Shown here: piece by piece, positions 1 to 13,060 of the stretch | Layout: each line of letters opens with the position of its first letter | How positions within the stretch are numbered: position 1 is the first letter of the stretch | NCBI RefSeq assembly: GCF_023856365.1 | Contig: NC_064552.1 | Coordinates: 6,024,097-6,088,096, forward strand | Source of the DNA: Brienomyrus brachyistius | Taxonomy: Eukaryota > Chordata > Actinopteri > Osteoglossiformes > Mormyridae | Length of the DNA: 64,000 bases | Reading direction: 5' to 3' | The notes under the pieces: generated by a model | What the model saw: only the letters and a program-made list of their open reading frames with translations | What the model was told of the DNA's origin: nothing | The model's database searches: none | Translations under genes and position numbers: made by a program

Positions 1-3000
1 TGCACATTTCAGGCCGAAAGGAGTTCAGAAAACAGATTTTTTTTTTTTTTGTGAAGTATTATTTATAATATCGGGAGGAATCTTTGTAATATTCTGCAAC
101 CATATTTCATGTGTCGGTATTAAAAGAGCAAAAACACAATAGCGTCACATGTATTTATTGATTAAAAACATTTTTCATGTCGGTATCAACATCTGCAAAC
201 ATCTACCTTCACTCTCTGTGCTTCACTACCACAGTAACTCCCAGCCAGATCCTTGTAAGAACTTTCCTTTTGAAAATGTCCAACACAGTTTCACTTGCCA
301 GGATAAAATATGCGTGCATGTATGCATTTGTGCATTTATGTATGTGCAATATGTATATATATTTAACAGTGATGAGGAAAGCATGTTTGTCTTTGAAAGC
401 ATCTCTTTCCTGCATTTGCTCTGATCCTGCTCCCTGTGTCTGCTATTGTCTTGTTCTCTCCACATATTCTCTTCATCCCAGTAGACGTGTCTCTGTACCT
501 CCCTGCCAGTAAAGCACTTTGAAGGACAGCCAGTCCCACTGGTGGAGATCCTGAATATCTGGACAGCTTTCAGAAGCAAAATGTCACATTTTCATTGCTA
601 ATTAAATCCTCTTTTTATTTAAACAGGCACTTAGTATAATTCCCGTTCGAAGCGCTGCTTTCATCGGCGTGTCTTTTCATTAAAACAAAAAAATAAAGGA
701 TGGGGGGGGGGGGGGGGGAGCGATCCCACCGGATCGGTTGATAGAGACCCCCAATTAGGTAAGCGAATAAATCTGTACCGATTTCAGATTTGAAAAGGAG
801 AGTACTGAGGAGGAGAATGCTCTTCCGTCTCAATACCGCCCCCCCCAATAAAGCATTGGAAGACGTCACCTGACCGCAAGGCCGCAAGCCCCCCCCCCCC
901 CCCCACCCCACCCCACCCCCGTTAGCATAAACACAATGCACAAATTCAGGCTTATCACTGCCACAAACAAGTTGGCCGCCTAATATTCACGGAAACTGTT
1001 CGGAGGAGCGACATCGCTTCTGATTCACTTTTATTGCTGATCTTTGTTCCAGTAATGAAGTTGTGAATGTTATGGCCCTTTCATTACCTATTCATTAAAG
1101 ATATGATTGGGAAGCGGGGGTTGCCATGGCGACGACTCTATAAAGTCCCAGAGCATTATATAGAATTTCATTGTTTACTCTGGTACCAAGACTAATGGCT
1201 CCGATAGGGGCATTCCGTCTATCGTATCTTTTCCCCTCTTCCCCTTTCTTCATAAATCAAATAAGAGCGGGTGTAAACGGCACCTTCTGTATCTGCTCTG
1301 TATCTGTCAACACAAAGACAGCCACGTAACCCTCTTCTCCCCGTGTAGTAACACACTCACACTCAGTCGGGTCGGGGGGAGAAGCTTGCAGAAGGCGGTT
1401 GCTTGCCAGCGAGTGCCGATACCGTCTCTTCCTTTAGCCGCTGCCAAAGCTGAATTCACCGTGATCTCTGGGAGCGCGGGGTTCCAATTAAAGTCATCTC
1501 GTTCGAACTGTTTTCAAAGGATTTTTTGGACGCCGTCATCCAAACCGATCATTTGTGCGCAGGCGTGACGCGTGAAATGTCACACCGCTATGATGTTTCT
1601 ATTAAATGTCATAAATAATGGACCACATGTTGTATCCAACGCGTATCGACGTGATCACCTTTTCATATACGGGTCTTGCAAATATTCTGTCTAGCGATAC
1701 GTGTATTATATGACTTCAGCTGAACCATAACACTGGCTGAGTGACTGGCGTCGAGTGCTGTGAAAGATCCACATTTGGACAACGAGCGAGGTGCATTTTC
1801 CGTTTTTCCATTATGTTAAAGCGTAATAATTTCTCCCCTGAGCTGACGGCCTATATGTCAGGTTTTTTTTTTTTACTGCACTCTATGCAGCACTAAATAA
1901 CATCGCATTTATACACACAGCATGAATATCGCTCCCTGAAAGGCGTGACCCACTGGTGGGTGTGGTGATAGGGGAGCCTGGGGGGGGGCTGTAGCGTCTG
2001 TGTGCCTTAGACAGTCCCCAAGGAGTCTCCGGAGCCCAGACAATCAGGGGAGGTGAGGTGGGGGGCGGTAATGCCATGCTGGTGGGCGAGGAATGATGCA
2101 GATCAGTTGAGCAGTTGGATGTGGCCACCAGGACCGATTCAGTCGCCAGGGCGGGGGTCAAGGGTCAACGCAACATTTTGGCAAGATCCTCAAAACAGGA
2201 ACCTCCAATTATGTGCAGACATTGGGAAAGAAGCCTGTTGGTATTTTAAAAACAGATATTAACGTCAGTCCCTACGACCCTATATTGGATAAACAGTTGG
2301 CAGATGGATAGATATTACCAGCAATTATATTAATTATGATGTGTCATCCAATCATTAGAAAACCAAATTTTCAGCATCAATTTACTCAAAAAGTAAGAAG
2401 AAAGTGTAGAAATCTAATATGGATTGTTTTTAGCTTATTGTAATTCACACTCCTATCTTCCCAAACTACTTATCCGGTAAAGAATTGCAGAGAACTTGGA
2501 GCCTATCCCAGGATTCAGAGGCTGCGGGGTAGGGGTCTCCCCAGATGAGACAACTTAATATAATATTACAACTAAATAAAATGTGGGAATGCTCTTGTCA
2601 CCACTGCCTGCGCAAAGACTTCTGGTGTCTTGGTTTCTCTGCATAACATACATTTTTGTTTTCTGAAACGAGTACAGAGAAGAGAGAGGGAAAGTGGTTT
2701 CTGAGAACAGCAGATAACCATTCCCTCCATATCTTAGCACCAAACCAAGTTAAACCCACACGATTAAAGCAAAGACCATACGCCGTCCATCCTGCAAGAC
2801 CCCTGATTTGCCATTATTAGTGCCATCTGTGGATAATCTGTGCGTCCTCAGCATCCGCGACGGAGAAATGGCGTTCCACGCCACAGCATGCCGACGCCCT
2901 CCCTCTCTATTCATCAGCACCATTTTCCGAGCCATTAGCCCCGGCATCGCCTTCTCGACGTCCCCCACCTGTGGTTCGCACCCATTTACACCCCTTTTCA

Positions 3001-5364
3001 GGAGGCATGCTGTGATTAGACCGTCCGGGGCACATCTCATCAGTTCTGGTCCGGCGAACGGTACTTAACCCTCAGCAAGTCCGTAATTAAGGCATTGCTG
3101 CTAAATAACACTGACTTCTCGTGTAACAATTTAGCCCAGCCCGGTACGCCCAGTGTCATACATGCCCAAGAAGATCCCTTGCTTAGTGTTACAGCGAACA
3201 AATACTGTGCAGACGAGCGGTCAAAGGCCGTCTGAGTGAAATCGACTTGCTATGACGGCGCCCCCACACAGAAGGTGGCGCCCTTGAGCGCACTGGTACA
3301 ACTGCATCCCAGTATCTCTGGGGCCCCCAGAAACTTGGGGGGGGAGGGGTACCATGGAGGGTTGACGGTCGCCTTTGTGGGGATGATCACCGGACTATTG
3401 ATCTATTAGTTACAATTACCGAGACTGCTTAGGAACTGCCGGAAACCAAACCCTAACCTTTATCAGGCTGACTAATCTGTATCACTCAGTGTGTCCGAGA
3501 ATCTTTCCTTTTCATGACAAGGCTATGAAAGTTCATATTGCATATGAACATACGAGGTACATTTCTAACATTTGACCATTAAGGGCCAGAGGCTTCGTTC
3601 GCATGCAAGGACACGTGTCCAGATATAAGGAGGGTCCTCCTTCCCCCAAAAGAAAAAATTGGCGCCCATTATAAGAGGCTTACGATACTGGTTGAGCATC
3701 ACTGGCAGATGTAACACAGAATTCGGCAAACCGCCATCTGACCGCTGGTCTTTCTGATCACTTCTCCACCTGTTTCATCCGCCGTGTTCCCGCGCGTCTA
3801 TCGAACAGCGCTCACATGCACACAAAACCCCTCTAGCTCTGCGAGTATATTGTCATTCTTCTCTCTGACCATGAAAAGCAGGTCATCCAGGGTGAGGCCT
3901 AATTCGGTGACTCACGGGCTTCACAATTAAACCACTTCATGTCCGATCCAGCATCATTCAGAATTGATCATAATTATAATGTCCTTCATGCTCAAACCAA
4001 ACCATCAAACAAGAAAACTGACAACTAACAGAAATGCTTTACAGGTGATGTACTAAATCTTTACAATACAATGCTGTCATTTTGCTGGGTCTTAATTTCT
4101 TCAAACTAAATTCACTTCTGATGTTAAAGACTAGCAAAATAAGATAGTTAATCATTCGCTAAACTTACGTGAACCAAACGAACGTGGCCGCTGCCTGACC
4201 TTTGGCCCTGACCTGAATATCCGCACCGACCCCCTGCCCACTTTGTCTGACAATACTAATGAAAGTTTACAATTAACTTTATTCCTCATTTGCATCAGTT
4301 TTGCTCAGAATAAGCTCAAGCCTGCTTAAGATATAATGTCGCTATTGAGAGCCAGAGAAAAGCAGTAACCTGTCACAGTACCTGAATTAAAAGCTGGGAT
4401 TTGGCGGTCATATAAAACCATTGTTTTTCCGACATTTTTGTCTTAGATTATCATTAACACCTGCAGATAAACTATTTTATTACCAGCATCTTTAACATCC
4501 CTCGCTGAAGACCTGCACTTTACAAACAAGTGCTATTATCATAACTATGTACGTTTCATTTTCATTTATGATAAAACTTCAAAATTAATGTTTCCACCTT
4601 GAAAAAAATGCACTGGCAGTATGAACTTTACCAAAGTTCACTCAGAGTTTCTTTCAGATTAAACAAAGGCACATTTTTCACTGGTGTTCTTAATGAGAAG
4701 ATATATCCCTATTGTGAGGTAAATTGTGCCTGTCCTGTAATGCTGGGTGAAACCATTTCACATGGACCACAAGGACGGCGCAGGGCAACCAGTATTATCG
4801 CAAGCTTGTGGTTTCTCCCTCTTCCCTTTTGCTGAGGGCACTGGCAGGCATTTACGCGAGAAGCAGTGCAGTGAAATGAGCGAACCTATCGACACTCTGT
4901 GGAGTTTCCTCCTGAATCATAGATCAGCCGTCAACCCAGAACTGCCAAAGTTGCGGTTTCTGGCAGCTGGGCCCTAACACCCCCACTGAACCGGAGCAAA
5001 CACGCCGGCATGTCCGTTACTCACAATGGGGGCACCATTTATCCTCTCTCACTGGCAATCCACCACCCCCGAGTCACGCTCTTTTAAACAGGGCGGAGCA
5101 AACTAAACGCGATTTTCCCTTCAGTTCCGGAACATTCAGCATGATCTCGTGAAAAACCTGCGGAGATTTGTTTCCCTTTCTTACAGCAGTGTGTCGTGAC
5201 AGTGACGAGAACGACATCTCTCATCGACCTAAATGGTGTCTCTACTGACTTACGATTCGGGAGTGTTCATACTTTGCAGAAGCGAACTTGGTTTGACTCA
5301 ATTCCTAATGTAATTCACTATATATAATCTATTAAATTACTTATATAACCATATAACACAGTAT
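1..5364. other. Non-coding stretch, no supported exon
   Basis: I find no exon with homology I recognise here; open frames are short and lack family motifs. Visible content: a 17-base G run at 702-718, a 16-base C run at 889-904, a promoter-like cluster near 1105-1146 (listed separately), a poly-T tract near 1862-1874 and a probable minus-strand LINE tail near 2468-2535 (the phrase GGAGCCTATCCCAGG is typical of such tails in fish). The rest is AT-rich single-copy-looking sequence. It may be intronic or upstream DNA of the plus-strand glucuronyltransferase gene, but nothing in it proves this. Confidence 0.5.
1105..1146. promoter_or_regulatory. Promoter-like cluster: inverted CCAAT, RFX X-box, TATA-like box
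   Basis: ATTGG (inverted CCAAT) ends at 1110. GTTGCCATGGCGAC lies at 1120-1133; on the minus strand it reads GTCGCCATGGCAAC, which fits every position of the published X-box consensus GTHNYYATRRNAAC bound by RFX factors. CTATAAAG follows at about 1138-1145. CCAAT, X-box and TATA within 42 bases are seen directly; promoter function is inferred. No recognisable coding exon follows within 1 kb on either strand, so a non-coding transcript, an enhancer or coincidence are all possible. Confidence 0.35.
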
Positions 5365-5560
5365 GTAATGCAGTGGTGCCCTAATGGCTAGGGAAGTGCC
5401 AGTGTGATTGGAAGGTTGTTGGTTCAAATCCCGGACCAGCAAGGTACCCCCTTGTCACCTATGGGTTAAATACAAAGGACATTGTGTTGTTACATTCTGT
5501 GGTGTGTTAACTATGACTTTCTTGTTTAAAAGTGAATAATAGATGGATTGTAATGGTCCT
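5365..5560 (+). repeat. tRNA-derived SINE
   Basis: A Pol III A-box-like segment (TGGCTAGGGAAG, near 5385) is followed by a good B box, GGTTCAAATCC, at 5421-5431. Downstream comes GGGTTAAATACAAAGGACA, the body sequence that also occurs, inverted, in the copy at 9585-9795. The head resembles a tRNA but cannot fold into an intact one, so this is a SINE rather than a tRNA gene. Outer limits are approximate. Confidence 0.55.
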
Positions 5561-8500
5561 GTCTTTTCAGAAGTGCTTTTCACGCTCATAATTGGCCCAT
5601 AAACTTGTTTCCAACAAGCCCTGTGTACCAAACGCTGCTACTCACTTTTGTTCATTTCATTTTCATTTCAGTGGCTGTAGGATGGGGCAGGAAGACAAAA
5701 CGAGAAGGAGATAACGGCCTTTGGGTGCACCAGACCATCCACTAGCGTGCACAGCTGCAACCAGTCTAGAAGAATGTAATGCAGTGGTGTAAACGTCTTA
5801 TAATGGACCCCAGTGCAAGATTTGGGTATGTATCTTTCAGTGTCCAACGACTCAAAATGCAATGTAACATGCATCGCTAATTTAAAGAAAGAGATCAACA
5901 GTCTCACGATCCTCCCTCGAAAGGCCCTGTCAACCCTCTGTGCGGCCCCCAATTCTGGGGGCCGCAGTGAGACTCCACAGACTACACTGCCTATAGTTCC
6001 ACCAGTGGTGCGATACCATTGGACGGTACCCACACAAATCGGGTGACATTAACAGAAAAGCTAGCCGAGACCTATTTAATGGGCGGATATGAGCAAACAT
6101 TTGTTATATTTTTATATAACTAGCATTGAAAATGAACCGTAGATGTTATTTGTTTTATATTTTTCAATACCTGAAATTTGATTAACAGGTTATTGTGTCA
6201 TTGTGCAGTCAGACCTGTATTAAATGCAATTTAAAAAGGATAACGAAAAAGTTTCCATATCAAGCATTACAGGAATCCAATGCCAGTCGAGAGCTCTTCT
6301 GTTGTTGAAGGATTGGATTAGATTTAATGAAATTACAAGGTCTCTTGACAAAAAATTCCATTTGAAATTATTCATCTAAGTATGTTTAATTTGCAGAGCG
6401 ATTTGCTCGTGGCTTTAATCAGACTATAATTATCAGACAGATTCAGAGTGTTGCTGTAATTAAGTCATGCAAATATACGTGAGTATTTGGTAATCTCAAG
6501 ATTTAAGCCGCAACGTCAAGGATAAGATCAGACTCACATGCTCGTGACTAGAAGAACGCGGGCAGTACAGACTTTTCCCGGTAGCGGTTTCTAACCTGTG
6601 AGATAATGTTCACAAGCGGGGGAAAATAATAATAACGGCAATAAACTGTTTTTGAAGGTGCTGCAGCATTTCCAGAGCCAGCGTGTCGTTAATCACCGGT
6701 AAGCCCCCGCGAGTAAGGGTGGATGTTGCGTGGAGGCGGCGCGGCTACGCCAAAGCATTGACGGACAGGGGGGAAGGAGAATTTTCCGCCTGTCTGCGAG
6801 GGTGACGGCGGGAGTCATTCAGGGCATCTTACCGGGAGTGACAGCGGTGACAGGCGTGTCGTGTGCGGTGCGCTTGGAGCAGACAGAAAAACCTGGTTCA
6901 GTTAAGACGCTGATAGGGATGACAGGGCAGAAGGTGGGACACGCGATCAGTGCATTACTTTCATTTAGGATTATACTCACCTTTTTACAGTCATTTTAAT
7001 ATAGTACCTATTGTGATAAAATAATAGGCATCACTCTAATGCACCAGCTGGCATTCACGAAAATCAGGATTAGATCTAGTTCTGCACTGGGTGTGGTGGA
7101 AATATGAGGAAAGGGTAGGTTGTTTTCAGCGGTTATGGGTGAGACGCTGTGGCCAGGTGGGTTGTAAATTAGAATCCCGTCTAGATAATCTGCTCGGTCC
7201 ACAGCACGTCATTTTCCAGTAGCCTAACACATCAGTCCCGGAGGATAAATTGTTTACCAATCTATTGAATAAAATACCCAGGTAAATAAATAAATAATAA
7301 TAATAAAATATGCTACATATACTTAGGAGACAAAAAAAACGTTTTTAACGCTTAATAGATTCTTGAGTAAAATAGACTGCTGCATACATTAAAAATAAAT
7401 AGTAGGTCTTACATGCGAGTAATTCCTGTAATTAGTCAATATTTGCATTAATCGTACGGATTAATGGAGAGAACAGACTGTTTACGGATGGGAGTTAATA
7501 CATCTAATCAACATGTTGACAAAACGTATTATAAACATTGTGTAAATTATCAGGGAAAATTGTTATGAGGGCTCGTAAAAGCACTGAGGCAAAACTTCAA
7601 TACTTTTCTAAACACCCCCTTGGTCTCCATTCGCCGTTATTATTTGAATGGATTTCGGAAGGTCTTTAATTTGCATCCTAATGCAGTGCCCTTGTTCAAT
7701 TTAATTTACATTGCAGATGCACGCGCGATAAGGGCGCTTATGGTTCATTCGGCGGAGAATAAAAACTAACTAAAACATTTCGCCCCCCCCCCCCCACCCA
7801 CCTAACCCCGCCCCCCCGTGAATCTAACTGATAAAACATCCATATTAAACAAAATGCCATTCAGCCTGAATAAGTGTATTATTAAAGAATGCAATACCGC
7901 GACAAAAAAAAATGAGTTCGGCCTGCAGATAAGAATTTCCAGGATGGATTCTCAAGGAGCCGTCTTTTGTTTTATGATTTGTTTATTTAATTCACTCCCT
8001 GTCTACATGTTTGCTTAGCGGCAATTTATGTGGCTCCGAGTCAACGGCACAGCATAGAAACAAACAACAGCGTAGGACAATTAAAGGCCAGCGGGGAGCA
8101 TCTATGCAGACAATCATAAAGGGGAGACCACTGTGTCACAGGGAGACAAAACTGGGGGTGTCAGCCATCCAGCCCCGCACCCCCACCCCCAGTCTCGCCA
8201 CCACCACCGTGAAGACCCACAGGCTATAACAAAAGAAAATAGGACAGGCTTTCCATTATGGGCTCAATTACTAAAGCGGGGCGGGTCCTCATTGTTTGGG
8301 GTAGGATGTTTTGTGCTACGTTGGATTGCCAAACTCCGATTTCATTTCTAAGCAAGGACACCGCGAATTGCCGTCGCCGCCACAACCCGCCAGCCGACCC
8401 GTTACGCCATTTTAAAGAGGCGAAGTCCTGTCACGTTTAACGAGGTCGCTGGCCGCAAACGAGTGACGCTATTAGCGTTCATTCATCGACCGATATGTCC

Positions 8501-9584
8501 AGTCTCGTTTGCCTGGGCGCATCACTGACGACATCAACGACCCCGTGAGGACGGCGTCCGCTGGCCGCCTTGTGTCCCCTGGTGCCCTTTCCCCGGTTTT
8601 GTCAGGAACCACCGCCTCGCGGGCACGTCCCCCCACTTTGTCGCGGCAGTTAATTAATTAATCGCGAGAACGCCGGCTAAAATAAGCCGCCAGCGATCCC
8701 CATTCACCAGTTTGCTTGCATCTGTCTCCGGGGGTGAAACCGTGATCAATCATAAATACGCAGGAACAGGCTTTTTGTACGTCCTGGAATATTCTCTCAG
8801 AGGCGACCTCCCCTCTCCCAACTGGCTGACACTCCAGTCAATAACGACTGGTGTTATTCTTGCCTGAGGTTGAGGTCGGCCCAGGGATGCCGGGGAGCCC
8901 TAACATGGGCCCTCCTGGGTTTTATCAGCCCCCCACCCCACACCTAAATAGGAGACCCCAGGAAGGCAAAAGCCCGTGACTCCTCTAGAGATGCCGTTTT
9001 ACTGCCTGTCGGAGGGACTCTCTTTTTAATCCTCTGCTGCCACACTTCACACTGAGGGGGAGGGCATTCACTGCTCCAGGCTTGGGGAGGAACAGCGGCT
9101 CTCTCTTGACCCCACAGGCCACCTGCGGGACGACGAAGGGACGTATGAAGAATCAGGATTATGGTGGTAGAACCTTTTCTCCCGACCCCACAGCGATCAT
9201 CTGTGACGTTCTCCGTGCAGCTCTGCGGACAAACGTAGCTGACTAACAGCTTCTTATATATTTCGGCATAATAAATCTGCATATTTTTAGAGCTTTCATT
9301 TGTGCAACGTCTACTCCATTCTCCATATCTCTCCACATGGGCCGTGGAAATCATCTGAACAAGGAGGGGGGCATGTGGTGGTGGGGGGCGGGGGGTTGGG
9401 GGGGGTAGCATAAAGTCATGTCCAAATGTCAATTAGATTTTAAAATACTCAGATATAATCTTGTGTTTATTAAAAAAAAAAAAAAAAAAAAACATGGATA
9501 TAATTCAGACTTTCATTAATTGAGTTTTTTCGGTTTGCATTCAATCATTTGTAGCTAATTTTTTAATTGAATTTGAACTTAGTG
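5561..9584. other. Non-coding stretch with CpG-dense segment
   Basis: No exon is recognised. It contains a perfect 11-bp GC-rich hairpin at 5941-5966, AT-rich DNA at 7230-7560, a C-rich tract near 7783-7816, an unusually non-repetitive stretch at about 7,900-8,100, CpG-dense DNA at about 8360-8700 with no reading frame, and a poly-A run near 9472-9492. Candidate regulatory DNA cannot be separated from neutral intron sequence without alignments to other fish. Confidence 0.45.
5941..5966. repeat. Perfect GC-rich hairpin
   Basis: TGCGGCCCCCA (5941-5951) is followed by a 4-base loop ATTC and by its exact reverse complement TGGGGGCCGCA (5956-5966). It lies in no recognised element. No U-run follows, and a bacterial-type terminator has no meaning here. 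Confidence 0.7.
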
Positions 9585-9795
9585 CACAATAACGAAATGT
9601 GTGCTTTGCATTTAACCCATATGTGACATCGTGACATAGCAGGGGGGGCAGCTAATTCAGCTCTCGGGGAGCAGTGCTTGGGGGCGGCACCTTGCTCAGG
9701 GTACCTCAGTGGTGCCTTGCTGGTTGGGATTTGAACGTCCAATCTTTCAATTACGAGCTTGTTTCCCTAACCATTAAGCCTCCACTGCCAATTTT
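9585..9795 (-). repeat. tRNA-derived SINE, inverted copy
   Basis: Read on the minus strand, an A-box-like TGGTTAGGGAAA is followed by the B box GTTCAAATCC (plus-strand 9728-9737), then CAGCAAGGCACC and the tail GGGTTAAATGCAAAGCACAC. The order and wording match the copy at 5365-5560, so both belong to one SINE family. The boundaries are estimates. Confidence 0.6.
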
Positions 9796-10149
9796 TTCAT
9801 TGTTGTTCATCACTGCATTCTTAACAATGCTCCAAAACCTAGTGCCCCCCACCCCCACTGCCCATCACTCACCCAAGCGTACAGCTCAAGGAGTTGCAGA
9901 CCTTCTGAATACCTGCCGAGGGGTACGGATTAGCCCCGTATTGTCAAAACTCAAACGGGGCAACTTCACAATGCATTCCTCTGACGCCGCCAGCTCCGGC
10001 ACAGGGGGCCTTGAACACACTAACAACTGTATCCGGGCCCCTTTCATGCTGGCCGGCTCGCTTCCGAAACTGTGCCCTCTACAATTTAATCCCATTAGTT
10101 CGGCAATTCCAGACTATGGCTTTTCATAGGTTCAGAATAGCGGCACAAG

Positions 10150-10866
10150 CTTCGGTCTTGGATCACTATGAGGATCCTCGTGTTCTCCCAAGTTCCGGTC
10201 TTGGATCTCTATGAGGTTCCTCGCGTTCTCCCAAGTTCCAGTCTTGGATCTCTATGAGGTTCCTCGCGTTATCCCAAGTTCCGGTCTTTTATCTCTATGC
10301 CATCTCTTTTTTTTATCTCGCGTTCTCCCAAGTTCCGGTCTTGGATCACTATGAGGTTCCTCACGTTCGCCCAAGTTCCGGTCTTGGATCTGAATGAGGT
10401 TCCTCATGTTCTCCCAAGTTCCAGTCTTGGATCTCTATGAGGATCCTCGTGTTCTCCCAAGTTCCGGTCTTGGATCTCTATGAGGATCCTCGTGTTCTCC
10501 CAAGTTCCAGTCTTGGATCTCTATGAGGTTCCTCGCGTTATCCCAAGTTCCGGTCTTTTATCTCTATGCCATCTCTTTTTTTTATCTCGCATTCTCCCAA
10601 GTTCCGGTCTTGGATCACTATGAGGTTCCTCACGTTCGCCCAAGTTCCGGTCTTGGATCTGAATGAGGTTCCTCATGTTCTCCCAAGTTCCAGTCTTGGA
10701 TCTCTATGAGGTTCCTTGCGTTCTCCCAAGTTCCGGTCTTGGATCACTATGAGGTTCCTCACGTTCGCCCAAGTTCCGGTCTTGGATCTCTATGAGGTTC
10801 CTCGCGTTCTCCCAAGTTCCAGTCTTGGATCTCTATGAGGTTCCTCGCGTTCTCCCAGTCACTACG
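10150..10866 (+). repeat. 43-bp minisatellite with ~269-bp higher-order period
   Basis: About 16 tandem copies of a 43-bp unit containing AAGTTCCGGTCTTGGATC and TATGAGGTTCCTCGCG. Copies vary at a few fixed positions (CCGG/CCAG; GGATCACT, GGATCTCT or GGATCTGAAT; CTCGCG/CTCACG/CTCATG). One odd variant, CGGTCTTTTATCTCTATGCC followed by a T run, occurs at 10281 and again at 10550, so a ~269-bp block of units has itself been duplicated. Frames in this region, including the 72-residue one at 10792-11010, are partly repeat-derived and are not genes. Confidence 0.9.
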
Positions 10867-12834
10867 AGGGACCCATCAAGGTGCTATGGGGATACTGGGA
10901 TGAAAACAGTTATTTACAGCGCATCAGCAAAAATGTTAATCTGGACGAGGCAGCGACTCTGTACAAATCCACTCAATGGGTTTCCATTTGAAAGATGTTT
11001 GTATATTTAAATTTAAATGTCCAGACATTATTAATATCAGTGCTTGTTTTTTTATTCATGAAACTTTGCTGAAGATTGAAATTGCTTTTGTATTTGGTTG
11101 CTAAAATATTCTTCTGGCATTTTGGAAGTATGTGATATTTATGATATTAGATATATGATATATGATATTTTCATGCATCTTCCATGTCTCCTTAAGTAGG
11201 ACAGAGTCACAATAAGCCTACTGCCAGAAGCAGAGGGCACGAGGCTGGGGACACTCTGGATGAGATGATAAACAATATGTAACTGTATACATACCCGGAG
11301 AGAGAGACACACACACATATATACATATATACATACACACAAACACACCGAGTTTCGAACAACTTGGTTTAATATAAGAAAGTCATAATAAAATAAGAAA
11401 GTCATGATAAGAGACAGTGGGTTTTTCCTTGATATGAAGGTGACTTGCAGCTATCTATTCTCAGAGAGGACTCATTACTTCTTATAAATCTCTCCCTTTC
11501 AGGCACTGAAAGTGTGTAGAAAACAATGCGAGAGGAGCTGTTTTTCTCCCCCCTGGCTATCAGCTTAACTGCTTGTTGAAAAGGCGAAGGAATTTTCGAT
11601 GTGCGTTGGCCCCCGTTTGTCGCGGAGACCGGCCCTCTCGCGAGCGACTCTCCCTTTGATAAAGCCGCCCGTTTCTATGGCAGAAGCATGACCCTTTGAG
11701 GTGTGCGCTGTCAATCTGATTGTGCTCTAAACCCGAGGCCATGTCACAGCGGCCTTCTGAAAGTGCATTGCGCAGGAGTGATGCCTGGGGATATTCAGGA
11801 ATGTTGCCCTCATTTCCTCATTGAGCAACTGAGTGCACCGGGGCACTGAGATCTACACCATCCTCAGTGTTCACAAACCCCACGTAAGCATTCGTTTCTA
11901 AGGTCCTTCTGAGATTTCACATCACACCAACAAAGGTCATCAACTCAACTTTGGTTCTCCATCAATAGAACTGATTAGGTTAACCCCTCCACCCCTCCCC
12001 CAGAAACTTTTTTGACCCCTTATGTCCATTCCTGAAGCTTGTGTAAGCCATACCAAACAGGGGATGTGTAATCCTGAAGGCCGTGTGTTTTTCAGAGCAC
12101 GAACAATATCTCTTATCTACTTAACGCAAACAGCCGTCCGTCGTCACCTGAAACTCCTTCTGTAGATACAGCACGTCCACGCAAATGAGCGAAACGCAGG
12201 AAGTACTCAGAGAGGTTCACGCTCGCTAACTAGCCTGGGACATCACCGCCTAGCGCTAAGGTACGTTTAACGGCTACGTTTTAATAAATGGTGAGAGTGC
12301 AGTTTAAGGGAGATTCCAGCAGCTTAATTTTAACAGATGTTACGAGCAAATTCGTCTCTGTTCATCCTCATTACTGCACGCAAAGGTCTCCCCTCTGGGC
12401 TTTGGGCCGCGCAGGCAGTCGATAAATCATACCATGTGGGTTACGGCAGAAGCGGCAGACTGCTCCAAAGTTCCTGCCGTACACCCAGCCCTTCTCGGAG
12501 TGCTGTTGACTTTATCCGTTTGCCCAGCGTATTAAGAAGCTAATTGGCGCACCGTGCTGTCCACAGAGGCGTCTCGACTAAATTCCTGGATCAAATTTTT
12601 CAGTGAATGAATTTAATTTCTCCGTTACTGAAAAATGACTCCTGCATAATGTACCTGTCGCTTTTATCTGGATTCATATTTGTGGAATCTTCTTGCATTA
12701 AATTCTCATTAAATATTGAAAAACAAACACAATGGAACTTATTTGCCGGCAGGTTTCAGTTGGGAGATTTTCTTCTCAAGTAGAATGTATCACCTCTGTA
12801 TAAAAACAGTCAAATACAGGATTATTTTGCTCAT
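10867..12834. other. Non-coding stretch, no supported feature
   Basis: AT-rich DNA with short (CA) and (TATA) tracts near 11310-11345. Short open frames show no recognised motifs. I see no exon, RNA gene or clear mobile element. Confidence 0.5.
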
Positions 12835-13060
12835 GGGGGTTTTACTTACATAAAAACATTCTAAGGGCAGAATAAAAAAATTATTGGTTCAGGGAAGTGG
12901 GTCCAGGCAAGTAGCAGAGGCAGAATCAACCAATAATATGTCTTGGTCCCGCCTCTTCTAGTTGCTTGGGCCCACATCCTCTACAATCTGATTGGTTATC
13001 TCTCTGAACCAATCATTGTTCCTTCTGCCCTCAGAACATTTTTGTGTCAGTAAAACTTCC
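12835..13060. mobile_element. Short inverted-repeat (MITE-like) element, copy 1
   Basis: The left end (12835-12893) has TTTTACTTACATAAAAACAT, then AAGGGCAGAA and ATTGGTTCAGGG. The right end (13001-13060) is its imperfect reverse complement, with CTGAACCAATCATTGTTCC, TTCTGCCCTCAGAACATTTT and AGTAAAACTTCC. The inverted repeats are about 55 bp long around a ~105-bp centre with no coding potential, as in a non-autonomous DNA transposon. The target duplication is not clear. A related, left-truncated copy lies at 30263-30408. Confidence 0.65.

Noticed and set aside
5365..5470. Possible tRNA gene
   Set aside because: Good B box, but no complete cloverleaf or acceptor stem; a second copy at 9585-9795 shares the downstream body, so it is a SINE.
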